The position numbers were made by a program, and so were the translations under genes. From assembly GCF_035556095.1 (NCBI RefSeq), contig NZ_DATMFT010000032.1, positions 62,001-126,000 of the forward strand: 64,000 bases of DNA, read 5' to 3'. Below, piece by piece: positions 44,050 to 53,195 of this stretch (position 1 is the stretch's first letter; each line of letters opens with the position of its first letter). The DNA is from Parapedobacter sp035556095 (lineage in GTDB: Bacteria > Bacteroidota > Bacteroidia > Sphingobacteriales > Sphingobacteriaceae). The notes beneath the pieces are model-generated. The model ran no database searches, was not told where the DNA came from, and saw nothing but the letters and a program-made list of their open reading frames with translations.

Positions 44050-44838
44050 TTAGAACTTCAGCGGCGAGCGGTATTCAAACGTATAATCCAAATCGGCAAT
44101 CAGCCGCTCCGGGGATACCACCTTCGCCGTCTGGTCCGCTTCCGAAAAGGCCGTAGGCAGCCCGTGGCCGTATTTCGCTGCGGAAGCAGCAATCACCTCT
44201 TTTTTCAACGGGTGCTCAGGACACACCACATTGTACGTTTTTCCCTGCGACCCTGCGGCAATCATCGCTGCGATGATACCTTGGATATCCACCACATGCA
44301 CAAAATTGGCTGTCTGGTAACCGATTTCGCAGACCTTCCCGACAAAATACTTGGCCATCACACGTTCAAAGCCGAACAATCCACCCAGCCGGAGCACGTT
44401 CAGGTTCGGATACGCCGCACGGAGCGCAGTCTCGCCCAACAATAACTTTGGCTCCAAGTCTGCATCCGAAAAAGTTGTCTCCGTAATCGTGGCACTCACC
44501 TTGGGATAAATACCTACTGAACCGAAAAAGAACGACTGGTTGAACGAAAGCTGGTCTAAGAAGTCGACCAGCCCGGCAAAGCGCCGATGCACTATGTCTA
44601 CACCGTCTTTACGCGTAATAGGCACGCTGATGATGGCCACGTCAAACACCTCCCGTCCCAACCGAGGGTGCTCCCCCTCGCGGTCGAAATCGGCAACCGT
44701 AGCCGTCAGCCCGATTGCCCCTAAACGCTGCGCCTTCTCGACAGACGTACAGGTTGCCCACACCCGATGTCCCGCACCGACCAACACCGTGGCGATGTGG
44801 GTGCCCACCCATCCACAACCTACAATCAATATATCCAT
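44050..44838 (-). CDS. NAD(P)-binding epimerase/dehydratase-like protein
   Basis: A 262-residue Rossmann-fold protein of the extended SDR type. The dinucleotide motif is ILIVGCGWVGTHIATVL at the N-terminus, with SFFFGSVGIYP near residue 100 and LRLGGLFGFERVMAKYFVG later. The canonical SDR Tyr-x-x-x-Lys is not evident, so catalysis is doubtful; it may be a binding or atypical reductase member. Substrate unknown. It follows proS on the minus strand after 26 bp and probably shares its transcript. Confidence 0.7.
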   Translation of the reverse strand: MDILIVGCGWVGTHIATVLVGAGHRVWATCTSVEKAQRLGAIGLTATVADFDREGEHPRLGREVFDVAIISVPITRKDGVDIVHRRFAGLVDFLDQLSFNQSFFFGSVGIYPKVSATITETTFSDADLEPKLLLGETALRAAYPNLNVLRLGGLFGFERVMAKYFVGKVCEIGYQTANFVHVVDIQGIIAAMIAAGSQGKTYNVVCPEHPLKKEVIAASAAKYGHGLPTAFSEADQTAKVVSPERLIADLDYTFEYRSPLKF

Positions 44839-44864
44839 CCCGCCGAGCTAGCCATAACGTATAC

Positions 44865-46337
44865 TTAATAGGCTTTGGCAAACAGAACGCGCTGTACCGA
44901 AGGCTTACCCGTACGGATACATACTCCCGTTTCGGCCTTGTTGTTGAGTGGAATGCAGCGGATTGTCGCCTTGGTTTCCTCTTTAATGAGCTGCTCCGTT
45001 TCCGCCGTGCCGTCCCAGTGGGCCGAGACGAACCCGCCCTCGCCATCAAGCACCGCCTTGAATTCGTCGTACGTATCGGCCTCAACCGTATGCGATTCAC
45101 GGAAGGCCAGCGCTTTCGCATAGATATCGCGTTGGATATCGGCCAACACCTGCTCGATACGATCGGCCAGGCCCGATTGGGAAACCGTTTCTTTGGCCTG
45201 CGTATCGCGCCGCGCTAACTCTACTGTACCATTTTGCATATCGCGGGTGCCGATGGCAAGACGCACGGGCACCCCTTTAAGTTCCCATTCTGCAAACTTG
45301 AAGCCCGGGCGCTGCGTATCGCGATCGTCATACTTAACGGATATACCTTTGGCTTTCAGTTCGCCGATGAGCGTATCGGCAAGTTCCCCTATCGTCTGCC
45401 GTTCCTCCTCCTGCTTGTAAATCGGCACGACAACGACCTGTATAGGTGCCAATTGGGGCGGAAGCACCAATCCTTTATCATCGGAATGCGCCATGATCAG
45501 CGCACCGAGCAACCGCGTGGATACCCCCCACGACGTAGCCCATACATAATCCAGCTTACCTTCCTTTGACGTGAATTTCACATCGAATGCTTTCGCGAAA
45601 TTCTGCCCCAAAAAGTGTGACGTACCCGCCTGCAACGCTTTCCCATCCTGCATCAACGCCTCGATACACAGCGTATCAAGTGCACCGGCAAACCGTTCAT
45701 TCTCGCTTTTGCGGCCGCGCACTACGGGCAGCGCCATCCAGTTTTCCGCAAAATCAGCATACACTTCCAGCATCTTGTTCGCTTCGGCAATTGCCTCTTC
45801 TTCGGTCGCGTGCGCGGTATGGCCCTCCTGCCATAAGAACTCGGCCGTACGCAGGAACAACCGCGTGCGCATCTCCCAACGCACCACATTGGCCCATTGG
45901 TTTACCAGAATCGGCAGGTCACGATACGATTCAATCCATCCCTTGTAGGTATTCCAAATGATGGTCTCCGATGTCGGCCGGACAATCAGTTCCTCTTCCA
46001 GCTTGGCCGTTTCGTCGACCACAATCTGGCCGCTGCCATCATTCTTCAGCCGGTAATGGGTCACCACCGCACATTCCGTTGCGAAGCCCTCTACGTGGGA
46101 AGCCTCCTTGGAGAAAAATGATTTCGGGATAAATAACGGGAAATAAGCGTTGCTATGTCCGGTATCTTTAAACATCTTGTCGAGCGCGGCCTGCATCTTT
46201 TCCCATATGGCATAACCATAGGGCTTGATGACCATGCAGCCCCGCACGGCCGAGTGCTCGGCGAGGTCGGCTTTCACCACAAGTTCGTTGTACCATTGGG
46301 AGTAATCTGTTTCGCGGCTGGTAATTCCTTTGCTCAT
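44865..46337 (-). CDS. proS: Prolyl-tRNA synthetase
   Basis: A 490-residue class II aminoacyl-tRNA synthetase charging tRNA-Pro. The short form without the bacterial editing insertion is the archaeal/eukaryotic type found in many Bacteroidota. Visible motifs are MVIKPYGYAIWEKMQ, ELIVRPTSETIIWNTYKGWI, VVRWEMRTRLFLRTAEFLWQ (motif 2), TSHFLGQNFAKAF and WGVSTRLLGALIMAHSDDKG (motif 3). The anticodon-binding domain with KGISVKYDDRDTQRPGFKF follows. The C-terminal zinc-binding-like segment ends VQRVLFAKAY. Confidence 0.97.
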   Translation of the reverse strand: MSKGITSRETDYSQWYNELVVKADLAEHSAVRGCMVIKPYGYAIWEKMQAALDKMFKDTGHSNAYFPLFIPKSFFSKEASHVEGFATECAVVTHYRLKNDGSGQIVVDETAKLEEELIVRPTSETIIWNTYKGWIESYRDLPILVNQWANVVRWEMRTRLFLRTAEFLWQEGHTAHATEEEAIAEANKMLEVYADFAENWMALPVVRGRKSENERFAGALDTLCIEALMQDGKALQAGTSHFLGQNFAKAFDVKFTSKEGKLDYVWATSWGVSTRLLGALIMAHSDDKGLVLPPQLAPIQVVVVPIYKQEEERQTIGELADTLIGELKAKGISVKYDDRDTQRPGFKFAEWELKGVPVRLAIGTRDMQNGTVELARRDTQAKETVSQSGLADRIEQVLADIQRDIYAKALAFRESHTVEADTYDEFKAVLDGEGGFVSAHWDGTAETEQLIKEETKATIRCIPLNNKAETGVCIRTGKPSVQRVLFAKAY

Positions 46338-46404
46338 CGTTGTTTTCCTATGAAAATAGTATTAAGTTTTTTCTAAAAAACGCTTCTCATCCTAACTATT
46401 TTGC

Positions 46405-46435
46405 TTTGCTTATCAAGCAACTTTAGCTAAGTTTG
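46405..46435 (+). promoter_or_regulatory. Promoter upstream of the Gly/Tyr/Ser-rich lipoprotein gene
   Basis: TTTG (46405-46408), a 19-bp spacer and TAAGTTTG (46428-46435) match the consensus. It directs transcription towards the gene at 46587, giving a leader near 145 nt. Confidence 0.65.
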
Positions 46436-46586
46436 CGGATTGGACATGCGTCTGAATTTCGCTTAGCAAAGGTATATGCTTTTGTCAAATTACCGAATAA
46501 AAAATGATTCAGCGATTAAACCAATCGTCCAAAATATAGTCCATTAAGTAAAAGCATGGGCTTAATCAAAGGAAAGGATAGTTAAA

Positions 46587-47735
46587 ATGGAAGCCAATAA
46601 ATTAAAAGTCAGCGCAGTAGCTTTAATAAGCTTGCTCACCTTAGGTGCGTGCAGCACCTCCCGGCAGGCGGCATTCCGCGATGATGTCTATAATAATAAT
46701 GCCCAGGCAAAGGAAACGAACTACCAAAGCCCGGATTATTATTACGACGAAGGCGCCACGCAGGAGGAATATGCCGATGGCGGTTATTATGCCGATGAAT
46801 ATGCGGATGAAGGATATTACAACGACTACTATGCGGACGAATACAGTGACAGCGAATATGCCAGTCGCATAAACCGCTTTTACTACAATTCGCCGGGTAT
46901 GAGTTATTACGACCCTTGGTTCGACCCGTGGTATGGCTACAACTCGTGGTACGGCTACGGCAGCGGATTCAGCTTTGGCTGGAGTATGGGTGGCTGGGGC
47001 CTCGGTTGGGGCAGCAGCTGGTATAATCCCTATTATGGTGGTTATTGGGGCTGGGGATCGCCTTATTACGGCCGCGGCTACTGGGGCCCTTATGCCTATA
47101 ACCGTTGGGGTTGGGGTGGTTATGGAGGCTATGGTTACGGTTATTACCCCGGAACGATCATCGTCAACAATCGCCACTTGGCAGCGCGCTCCTCTTCACG
47201 TGACCGTATGGGCACGCGTACTTCGCGCAACGCTAGCCGCACAGCGATATCCCGGGATGCCAATGGACGCATCTCCACCCGTGCGGTAGCTACGCGTGGC
47301 AGCGCAACTCCGGGCGTAAGGACAAGTACGCGTGGTGCGGTGCGACCGGGTGCGACCACACGCGGTTCGCGCAACACCGAAGCGATACGCAGCGGTACAT
47401 CGCGACGGCCTGCCGGCCAAGCTGTAAGGCCTTCGGGCAATACAACGCGGCAACCAGCTAGCAATGCGCGACCATCGTCGACTAGGCGCCCATCGGGCAG
47501 CAGTGCCCGCCCCGCACAACCGAGTTCATCACGGCCAAGCAGCAGTGCCAGACCGGCCGCCCGCCCGTCGCAGCCAAGCAACGTAGCTCCGCGGTCGTCA
47601 GGAAGCAGTTCCCGTGGCTCATCTGTATCGCCGCCATCACGGTCGTCTGGATCATCGAGCGGTAGCAGCAGCAGTAGAGGTAGCAGCAGTAGTGGTAGCA
47701 GTGGTAGCAGCAGCAGAGGCAGCCGGGGCCGTTAG
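46587..47735 (+). CDS. Low-complexity surface lipoprotein of unknown function
   Basis: A 382-residue protein with a lipoprotein signal ending in LLTLGACSTSRQ. Residues about 40-90 are rich in Asp/Glu/Tyr, about 95-195 are Gly/Tyr/Trp-rich (GWSMGGWGLGWGSSW, WGGYGGYGYGYYPG), and the C-terminal half is basic, rich in Arg, Ser, Thr, Pro and Ala. It ends in Ser/Gly repeats encoded by AGC/GGT-type codons (47640-47733). Such proteins are seen in many Sphingobacteria with no assigned role. It is followed by a FadL/OmpP1-like barrel gene after 108 bp. Confidence 0.75.
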   Translation: MEANKLKVSAVALISLLTLGACSTSRQAAFRDDVYNNNAQAKETNYQSPDYYYDEGATQEEYADGGYYADEYADEGYYNDYYADEYSDSEYASRINRFYYNSPGMSYYDPWFDPWYGYNSWYGYGSGFSFGWSMGGWGLGWGSSWYNPYYGGYWGWGSPYYGRGYWGPYAYNRWGWGGYGGYGYGYYPGTIIVNNRHLAARSSSRDRMGTRTSRNASRTAISRDANGRISTRAVATRGSATPGVRTSTRGAVRPGATTRGSRNTEAIRSGTSRRPAGQAVRPSGNTTRQPASNARPSSTRRPSGSSARPAQPSSSRPSSSARPAARPSQPSNVAPRSSGSSSRGSSVSPPSRSSGSSSGSSSSRGSSSSGSSGSSSRGSRGR

Positions 47736-47843
47736 CCTGATAAGATAATATTCCAAGGGCCAACTGAATCCATTTCCTGAAAGGGGTATTTCCCCGGAAA
47801 TTAATTTGGTTGGCCCTCTTTATGAGTGTAATCGAAACCAACC

Positions 47844-49400
47844 ATGAATATGTACATCAAAAAAATCGCATTATCCGGACTACTGTTAAGCACACTTTGC
47901 CTTACCGCACAAGGTCAATACCTACAGGACGTCCTCCGTTTTTCGCAACCCGAACAAGGAGCAACCGCAAGGTTCAAAGGATTGGGAAATGCACAGACCG
48001 CACTCGGGGGTGACCTCAGTTCCATTTCTGGCAATCCCGCCGGCCTCGGCTTCTTCGGACAGTCAGACATCAGTATTTCGTTCGATTATGCCAATGATCT
48101 CAACAAAGCAGGCTATTTCGGCACCAACAGTCAATACAGTATAGATAAGCTCGGTCTGAACCAAGTTGGAGCCGTTTTCCATATCCCCGCGCGTCGGGCC
48201 CGTGGAAGTAACCTCACCTCCGGCTGGCTAAATTTCAATATTGGCGTAGGATACAACAAAACAAATAACTTCAATAGCACGGTGGGATTCACCGGCGTTA
48301 ATTCCGAAAGCAGTATCGCCGACTTTATGGCCTATGAGGCCTATGAAACCGGCAATATATACGGCGATTTCGGCTGGGATGCTGGCCTAATCGACGAACG
48401 GCCCGTAGATGAAGATTATGAATATGTGGCTATGACGACGTTAGATAACATCCAGACCGTGACCAACCGCGAAACAGGATTCCAGTCGGAAACGAACATT
48501 TCTTTCGGGGCTAATTACGGCAACAGGCTTTACATCGGCGCAGGCATCGCGTTCACACACATCAATCACGACATCAATTACCTTTACAGGGAAGATGGCT
48601 CGATCGCAGATCATGGCTATATCTTTAGTATGAACCCAGGCTCCCGCTTTGTAGACGCCGCCCATGGCGATTACGACGTTTATAATCCGCTTCTTGAATC
48701 CGAATACGAATACGAAAATGAATACTGGTCAACAACCACTGGAAACGGCTTCAGTGCCAAGTTGGGGGTTATTTACAAGCCGGTAGATTACATCCAAATC
48801 GGTGTGACGGCCACTACTCCCACCTGGTATAAGTTGACCAACGATTACGAAGATTATTTCGGCGTCACCAACTACCTTACCGATGGCTCATCAGAGCCTT
48901 TTCCCAGCGAGGGTGAACCCACGTATTACGATTATAACATGCGTAGCCCCTACCGCATCAACGGCGGGATTGCGGCATTGTTCGGCCAAGGGCTCATCAG
49001 TGCCGACATTGAGTATATCGACTACGCCAGCATGACGTTCTCCTCGGTCAATTCGAATACGGATAATATCATGAATGAGCAAATACGCGACAGTTATACC
49101 AGCGCCGTCAATTTCAGGATTGGTGGCGAATACCTTGTTGCACCTGCATTCCTCTTACGTGCAGGATATGGCCATACAGGCAGCCCCTATAGCGATTTCG
49201 AATCCACTACGCAGCGGGTATCCGCCGGCGTTGGATACCGGGTAAACAATGTCTACATTGATTTGGCCTACCAAAATTTCACACAAAAATATGGATGGCA
49301 GGTGTACCTGCTGGACGATATTAACGAACATTATAGCCCCGTGGCCGACATCAGCAACTCAAGAAATAGTGTGTTACTGACCCTTGGGCTTAAGTTTTAA
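47844..49400 (+). CDS. OmpP1/FadL-like outer-membrane protein
   Basis: A 518-residue protein with a signal peptide (IALSGLLLSTLCLTAQGQ). RFKGLGNAQTALGGDLSSIS and NPAGLGFFGQSDISIS are the typical start of OmpP1/FadL/TodX-type barrels in Bacteroidota. Many aromatic-ended strands follow, and the last residues (NSVLLTLGLKF) end in Phe as in barrel proteins. FadL members pass hydrophobic compounds through the outer membrane; the ligand here is unknown. A strong hairpin terminator follows. Confidence 0.85.
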   Translation: MNMYIKKIALSGLLLSTLCLTAQGQYLQDVLRFSQPEQGATARFKGLGNAQTALGGDLSSISGNPAGLGFFGQSDISISFDYANDLNKAGYFGTNSQYSIDKLGLNQVGAVFHIPARRARGSNLTSGWLNFNIGVGYNKTNNFNSTVGFTGVNSESSIADFMAYEAYETGNIYGDFGWDAGLIDERPVDEDYEYVAMTTLDNIQTVTNRETGFQSETNISFGANYGNRLYIGAGIAFTHINHDINYLYREDGSIADHGYIFSMNPGSRFVDAAHGDYDVYNPLLESEYEYENEYWSTTTGNGFSAKLGVIYKPVDYIQIGVTATTPTWYKLTNDYEDYFGVTNYLTDGSSEPFPSEGEPTYYDYNMRSPYRINGGIAALFGQGLISADIEYIDYASMTFSSVNSNTDNIMNEQIRDSYTSAVNFRIGGEYLVAPAFLLRAGYGHTGSPYSDFESTTQRVSAGVGYRVNNVYIDLAYQNFTQKYGWQVYLLDDINEHYSPVADISNSRNSVLLTLGLKF

Positions 49401-49422
49401 CTCGTTTAAACCATTTATTTAT

Positions 49423-49460
49423 AAAAAATGCGGCAACTGTACCCGGTTGCCGCATTTTTT
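49423..49460. terminator. Bidirectional rho-independent terminator
   Basis: A stem of about 15 bp (AAATGCGGCAAC pairing with GTTGCCGCATTT plus A/T pairs) with T-runs on both strands. It ends both the OmpP1-like gene and, from the other side, dps. Confidence 0.9.
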
Positions 49461-49481
49461 TATTAATCAAGTGGCGCTTCC

Positions 49482-49961
49482 CTACGCCTTATTCACAAAC
49501 GCCCGCAACATCCAGTTCTGTTTCTCATTGAATTGCATAAAAGCGTTAACCATATCATTGGTCCCTTCATCGTCCGCTTCCGACGTAATTTCCAACAGGT
49601 CGCGCTGCATGGCTATTAATGCCTCTAGATCGTCGATGATGGCCTTTACCATGTCGATGTCTTTCATGCCGATGGTTTCCACCTCTCCAATGTCGGCGTG
49701 TTCCACATAATCCTTAAACGTACTGAAAGGCGCTTTCCCTAGGGTAAGGATACGTTCGGCCAGTTCATCGATGGTGGTCAACGCGTTGGTGTATAACTCC
49801 TCAAACTTCGCATGCAACGTAAAAAAATGGTTACCGCGCACATTCCAATGACATCCCCTCAATTTCTGGTAATGGATATGGTAATTAGCCAGTAAATCAT
49901 TCAGGTGGTCAACAACAGGCCTTAATTTTTTTTCTTCTAAACTGATTGCTTTTGGATTCAT
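49482..49961 (-). CDS. dps: Dps-family DNA-binding ferritin-like protein
   Basis: A 159-residue four-helix protein of the Dps type, which forms dodecamers that store iron using hydrogen peroxide and protect DNA in starvation. Ferroxidase-site motifs are HYQKLRGCHWNVRGNHFFTL and HAKFEELYTNALTTIDELAE, with EADDEGTNDMVNAF in the last helix. Single gene, sharing a terminator with the convergent OmpP1-like gene. Confidence 0.95.
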   Translation of the reverse strand: MNPKAISLEEKKLRPVVDHLNDLLANYHIHYQKLRGCHWNVRGNHFFTLHAKFEELYTNALTTIDELAERILTLGKAPFSTFKDYVEHADIGEVETIGMKDIDMVKAIIDDLEALIAMQRDLLEITSEADDEGTNDMVNAFMQFNEKQNWMLRAFVNKA

Positions 49962-50023
49962 GATGTTCGAATTTTATAGTTTGCTGATAAAACACCGAAA
50001 GCTACAAAAAGTTTACGGCAACG

Positions 50024-51382
50024 TCATGATGTCCGTTTCTTTCTGACAAACAGATTATAGTTTTCATGCTTCTCCACATATACATCTTCCCCGATATCGA
50101 TGAAACCATCCAGCGCCACCGCATCATACCATTTGCCTTCAATCTCCACCTTGCCCGATGGGCGCAACACCGTCTTCGCCACCCCTTCTTTGTTCACCAT
50201 CTCCAGGTTCACTTTCGACGAGGTGTAACCCGCCGCCGATCGTTGTTCATCTTGCAGTACCAAGCGTTTGAATGCCCGGGTATTCAGTAAACTTTTACCG
50301 AAAATAACCATTAGGATGGTGGCCACCACCATCGATGCGATCACCAGTAGAAACGAATTGAATAACATGCCCGGTTCAGCGATTGAAAAGTCGAAATAAT
50401 CATTTACAACCATGCTGAACGCCAATCCACAAACCAGACAGATGATGCCCAGTATACCGGCCACACCGAATCCCGGAATAACGAATAGCTCCAGCAGGAT
50501 CAATACAATGCCCGCCACAAAAAGCGCAATCTCCCAGTTGTCGGCCAATCCTTGGATATAGAGCGGAGCGAAAAACAAAGCGGCCGCAATGATGGCCACA
50601 ATCAGTGCAAAGCCGATGCCCGGAGTTTGCATCTCAAAATAGATGCCTCCGATGATCAACAAAATCAGGATACCACTTACTGCCGGGTTGATGAGGAACG
50701 AAATAATCCGATCAATCGTAGTTACCTGATGCGTAGTTACACGCGCCGAACCCATTCCTTCGGCCGACAACACATCGGCCACCGACGAGGCCTCCGCTTC
50801 AGCCAGCCCGATATCGACGGCCTCGGTTGAGGTGAGCGTAAGGATTTTCCCGGCAGGCTTGATATTCGGCAAATCCACATCGCCATCTACGAAGGCCTCG
50901 GCAACTTGGGGGTCTCGCCCCTTTGCTTCCGCCGTAGCCCGCATCAATCCCCGCATGTACGACTGATGTTTCTCGGGCAGCAGCTGACCGGTTTGGTCTA
51001 CCACGCTCGCCGCCCCGATGCTGGATCCTTTACTCATGTAAATGCGGTCTGAAGCCAACGAGATCAACGCTCCCGCCGACGCAGCATTGTGGTTGATGAA
51101 AACGACTGTCTCCAATGGCGAATCCAATATCCGGCTCCGGATCGAATCGGCAAAATTGACCATCCCACCAAACGTATTCATCTCGATGAGCACCATATCC
51201 ACCTTGGCTTCCTCCGCTTTCGCATAAGCGTTTTTCACCTGCCGCCAAGCATTGGGGCCGATATCTTCTTTGATGTCGAACCGGTAAACATGCTGCGCTT
51301 GTGCCGTGCACGCCGTTATTATCAAACAGATGGCAGCCAGCAACGGACTCAGCAATCCTTTTTGTCGTATTTTTTTATGCAT
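50024..51382 (-). CDS. NfeD-family membrane serine protease
   Basis: About 452 residues. A signal peptide (KGLLSPLLAAICLIITACTA) precedes a ClpP/SppA-like serine protease domain. There Ser and Lys are in NHNAASAGALISLAS and DRIYMSKGSSIGAASVV. Four to five membrane helices follow (ISFLINPAVSGILILLIIGG onward), then a C-terminal OB-fold NfeD domain (EIEGKWYDAVALDGFIDIGE). This is the long NfeD form, which usually acts with a stomatin/flotillin-type protein; none is seen nearby. ATG at 51382 gives a normal signal peptide, and an in-frame ATG at 51397 is also possible. Confidence 0.9.
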   Translation of the reverse strand: MHKKIRQKGLLSPLLAAICLIITACTAQAQHVYRFDIKEDIGPNAWRQVKNAYAKAEEAKVDMVLIEMNTFGGMVNFADSIRSRILDSPLETVVFINHNAASAGALISLASDRIYMSKGSSIGAASVVDQTGQLLPEKHQSYMRGLMRATAEAKGRDPQVAEAFVDGDVDLPNIKPAGKILTLTSTEAVDIGLAEAEASSVADVLSAEGMGSARVTTHQVTTIDRIISFLINPAVSGILILLIIGGIYFEMQTPGIGFALIVAIIAAALFFAPLYIQGLADNWEIALFVAGIVLILLELFVIPGFGVAGILGIICLVCGLAFSMVVNDYFDFSIAEPGMLFNSFLLVIASMVVATILMVIFGKSLLNTRAFKRLVLQDEQRSAAGYTSSKVNLEMVNKEGVAKTVLRPSGKVEIEGKWYDAVALDGFIDIGEDVYVEKHENYNLFVRKKRTS

Positions 51383-51444
51383 ATCATTCAAAATCATTAT
51401 ATTTTCCTCTACAAACGCTTTCTCTCATCGGCAGAGGAGAGATC

Positions 51445-51488
51445 AATAAAGATGCACTTTTATAATTGCATAAAAAAGCATCTTTATT
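51445..51488. promoter_or_regulatory. Inverted repeat over the DUF4905-like gene promoter
   Basis: AATAAAGATGC (51445-51455) and GCATCTTTATT (51478-51488) are exact inverse copies, 22 bp apart. The promoter TTG (51466-51468) lies between the arms, and the -7 box TAAGTTTG (51489-51496) directly follows the right arm. The arrangement suggests an operator; as RNA it would lie upstream of the transcript start. Confidence 0.5.
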
Positions 51489-51496
51489 TAAGTTTG
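51466..51496 (+). promoter_or_regulatory. Promoter of the DUF4905-like gene
   Basis: TTG (51466-51468), a 20-bp spacer and TAAGTTTG (51489-51496) match the consensus. The ATG lies 16 bp after the box. Confidence 0.65.
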
Positions 51497-51512
51497 GAAC
51501 CAACGAGAGCGC

Positions 51513-52268
51513 ATGGATAAATATACACTAAAAACCGTATTCAAAAAAAGTTTTTTGGGCATGGTATGGCGTATCGAAGCCGACACATCCGCCCATTTAC
51601 TGGCCGTCGAAACGCGCGATAAGGAAACCGGCCAGCCGTCCTTTTCCGCATTCGACTATCAATCGGGTGTTTCGTTTATCCATGAAAAGCCCTACGGCAA
51701 TCGGAATTGGGTGCTCGCTGGTGTCACCGACCGTAAACTGATTGCCAAAGCATTCGGCCAAAATAGTCCTGACGGTGCGGGCATCGCGTGTATCGACGTA
51801 GCCAGTGGGGACTTGCTATGGGAACAGTTCAATTACGTATTGGTGCACGTGGGCAATCAGCAACTTACCGTGCGACACCGCAACTTTGCCGGAGGCTATG
51901 AGCAGCACCTCGACATCACCACCGGAAATTTAACACAATTTAACAAAAATGCCGGTAAACCAACCGAAGCGGATATCGTCTTACCTCAGCGGTATGGACA
52001 CGGTTTACCCGAATGTTTGGCTGGCTATCCAGTCCATGGCGATTTGTTTTACTGCCAAATCGGTCCGAAACAGCTTTGGGCTTTCCACGAAGCGAGGCAG
52101 GGAAGCTACCGGGTACGGATGGTTATTACCAGCGGTTTAACGGTACTGGCAGACCAAATTATCCTTCCGGAACTGGCTAAGATGACACCGGAATTATTTT
52201 TCATGATCGGCCAACAGGTTTTCATAATCAGCGATAATAAACGGGAAATTGTATCGTATTTAGTATAA
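51513..52268 (+). CDS. DUF4905-like protein
   Basis: A 251-residue protein without a signal peptide or membrane segment. Repeated patterns such as MVWRIEADTSAHLLAVETRD, GIACIDVASGDLLWEQFNYV and QHLDITTGNLTQFN suggest a beta-propeller-like fold. I associate it with DUF4905 of Sphingobacteria, from memory of the family; function is unknown. It has its own promoter with an inverted repeat and is followed after 18 bp by the LysM protein gene. Confidence 0.65.
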   Translation: MDKYTLKTVFKKSFLGMVWRIEADTSAHLLAVETRDKETGQPSFSAFDYQSGVSFIHEKPYGNRNWVLAGVTDRKLIAKAFGQNSPDGAGIACIDVASGDLLWEQFNYVLVHVGNQQLTVRHRNFAGGYEQHLDITTGNLTQFNKNAGKPTEADIVLPQRYGHGLPECLAGYPVHGDLFYCQIGPKQLWAFHEARQGSYRVRMVITSGLTVLADQIILPELAKMTPELFFMIGQQVFIISDNKREIVSYLV

Positions 52269-52286
52269 TTGCAACAGATTTTTAAT

Positions 52287-53195
52287 ATGAGCATCAAACA
52301 TACATATCACCCCTATTTATATCGCGCCTCTTTTTTTTTAATGGCTACCCTGATTGGCTGTTTCAGCCTGTCGGCAAAAACCGCATCAACGGTACCGGAT
52401 TCCATCGGTGTGGAATACGAAAACGGCCGGAAAATCATCATCCATGAATTGGAAGCCAAAGAAACATACTATGGTCTAAGCAGGCGGTACCAAGTTCCGG
52501 TAAAAGATATTATCGCAGCCAATAACAACAAAGCATTGAAAATCGGCGATACCGTTCGGGTACCTCAGGAAACCGTAGACAGCGGTACAACGAACACCAC
52601 CGGCGATACAACGTTGGAGCAACCCGCATCCGTGCCTGTCCTCGCAGAAGGTGAGTATACCGCCTATAAAGTAGGTAAGGGCGAAACCCTATTTACCATA
52701 GCGAAGCGTTTCATCATCACCGTTGAAAGTATCAAACGCGCGAACGCACTCGCCAACGACTCCGTCAAGGACGGTACTGTGCTTAAGATACCGCACGAAG
52801 AACTTCCCCCCCCGCCCCCTACGGTCAATGAAATCATTGTACACGATACCGACTCCGCTGCCGCCAACGATAGCGAGTTGGAAATACCGGCCAATAAATA
52901 TGGTATCCGGGAGATGAGCGAAAGGGGTGTCGGCGTATGGATAGATGACCTCAACCAAGAAGGCGGCAGTATGCTAGCCCTGCACAAAACGGCACCAGTG
53001 GGCACGGTGATCAAAATAACCAATCCCATGACACGGCGCACCACCTTTGCAAAAGTCGTTGGCAAATTTGCCGATACGGCCGAAACAAAAAATGCCATCA
53101 TCGTCATTTCCAAATCGGCGGCGTCGCTCATCGGTGTCTTGGATAGGCGTTTTCAGGTCGAAATAGCATACGGTGCGCCCAATGAGCCAAATTAG
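52287..53195 (+). CDS. LysM and RlpA-like (double-psi barrel) cell-wall protein
   Basis: About 302 residues from ATG at 52287; an in-frame TTG at 52269 is less likely. The export signal is SFFLMATLIGCFSLSAK. Two LysM domains follow: HELEAKETYYGLSRRYQVPV with NNNKALKIGDTVRVP, and YTAYKVGKGETLFTIAKRF with DSVKDGTVLKIP. A proline-rich linker (EELPPPPPTV) leads to a C-terminal RlpA-like double-psi beta-barrel (SMLALHKTAPVGTVIKITNP, VVGKFADTAETKNAIIVIS). Such proteins bind peptidoglycan, but enzyme activity is unproven. It overlaps the uridine kinase gene by 14 bp. Confidence 0.85.
   Translation: MSIKHTYHPYLYRASFFLMATLIGCFSLSAKTASTVPDSIGVEYENGRKIIIHELEAKETYYGLSRRYQVPVKDIIAANNNKALKIGDTVRVPQETVDSGTTNTTGDTTLEQPASVPVLAEGEYTAYKVGKGETLFTIAKRFIITVESIKRANALANDSVKDGTVLKIPHEELPPPPPTVNEIIVHDTDSAAANDSELEIPANKYGIREMSERGVGVWIDDLNQEGGSMLALHKTAPVGTVIKITNPMTRRTTFAKVVGKFADTAETKNAIIVISKSAASLIGVLDRRFQVEIAYGAPNEPN

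Noticed and set aside
47640..47733. Tandem AGC/GGT triplets as a satellite or CRISPR-like repeat
   Set aside because: They are in frame and encode the Ser/Gly tail of the lipoprotein, with no spacers of constant length.
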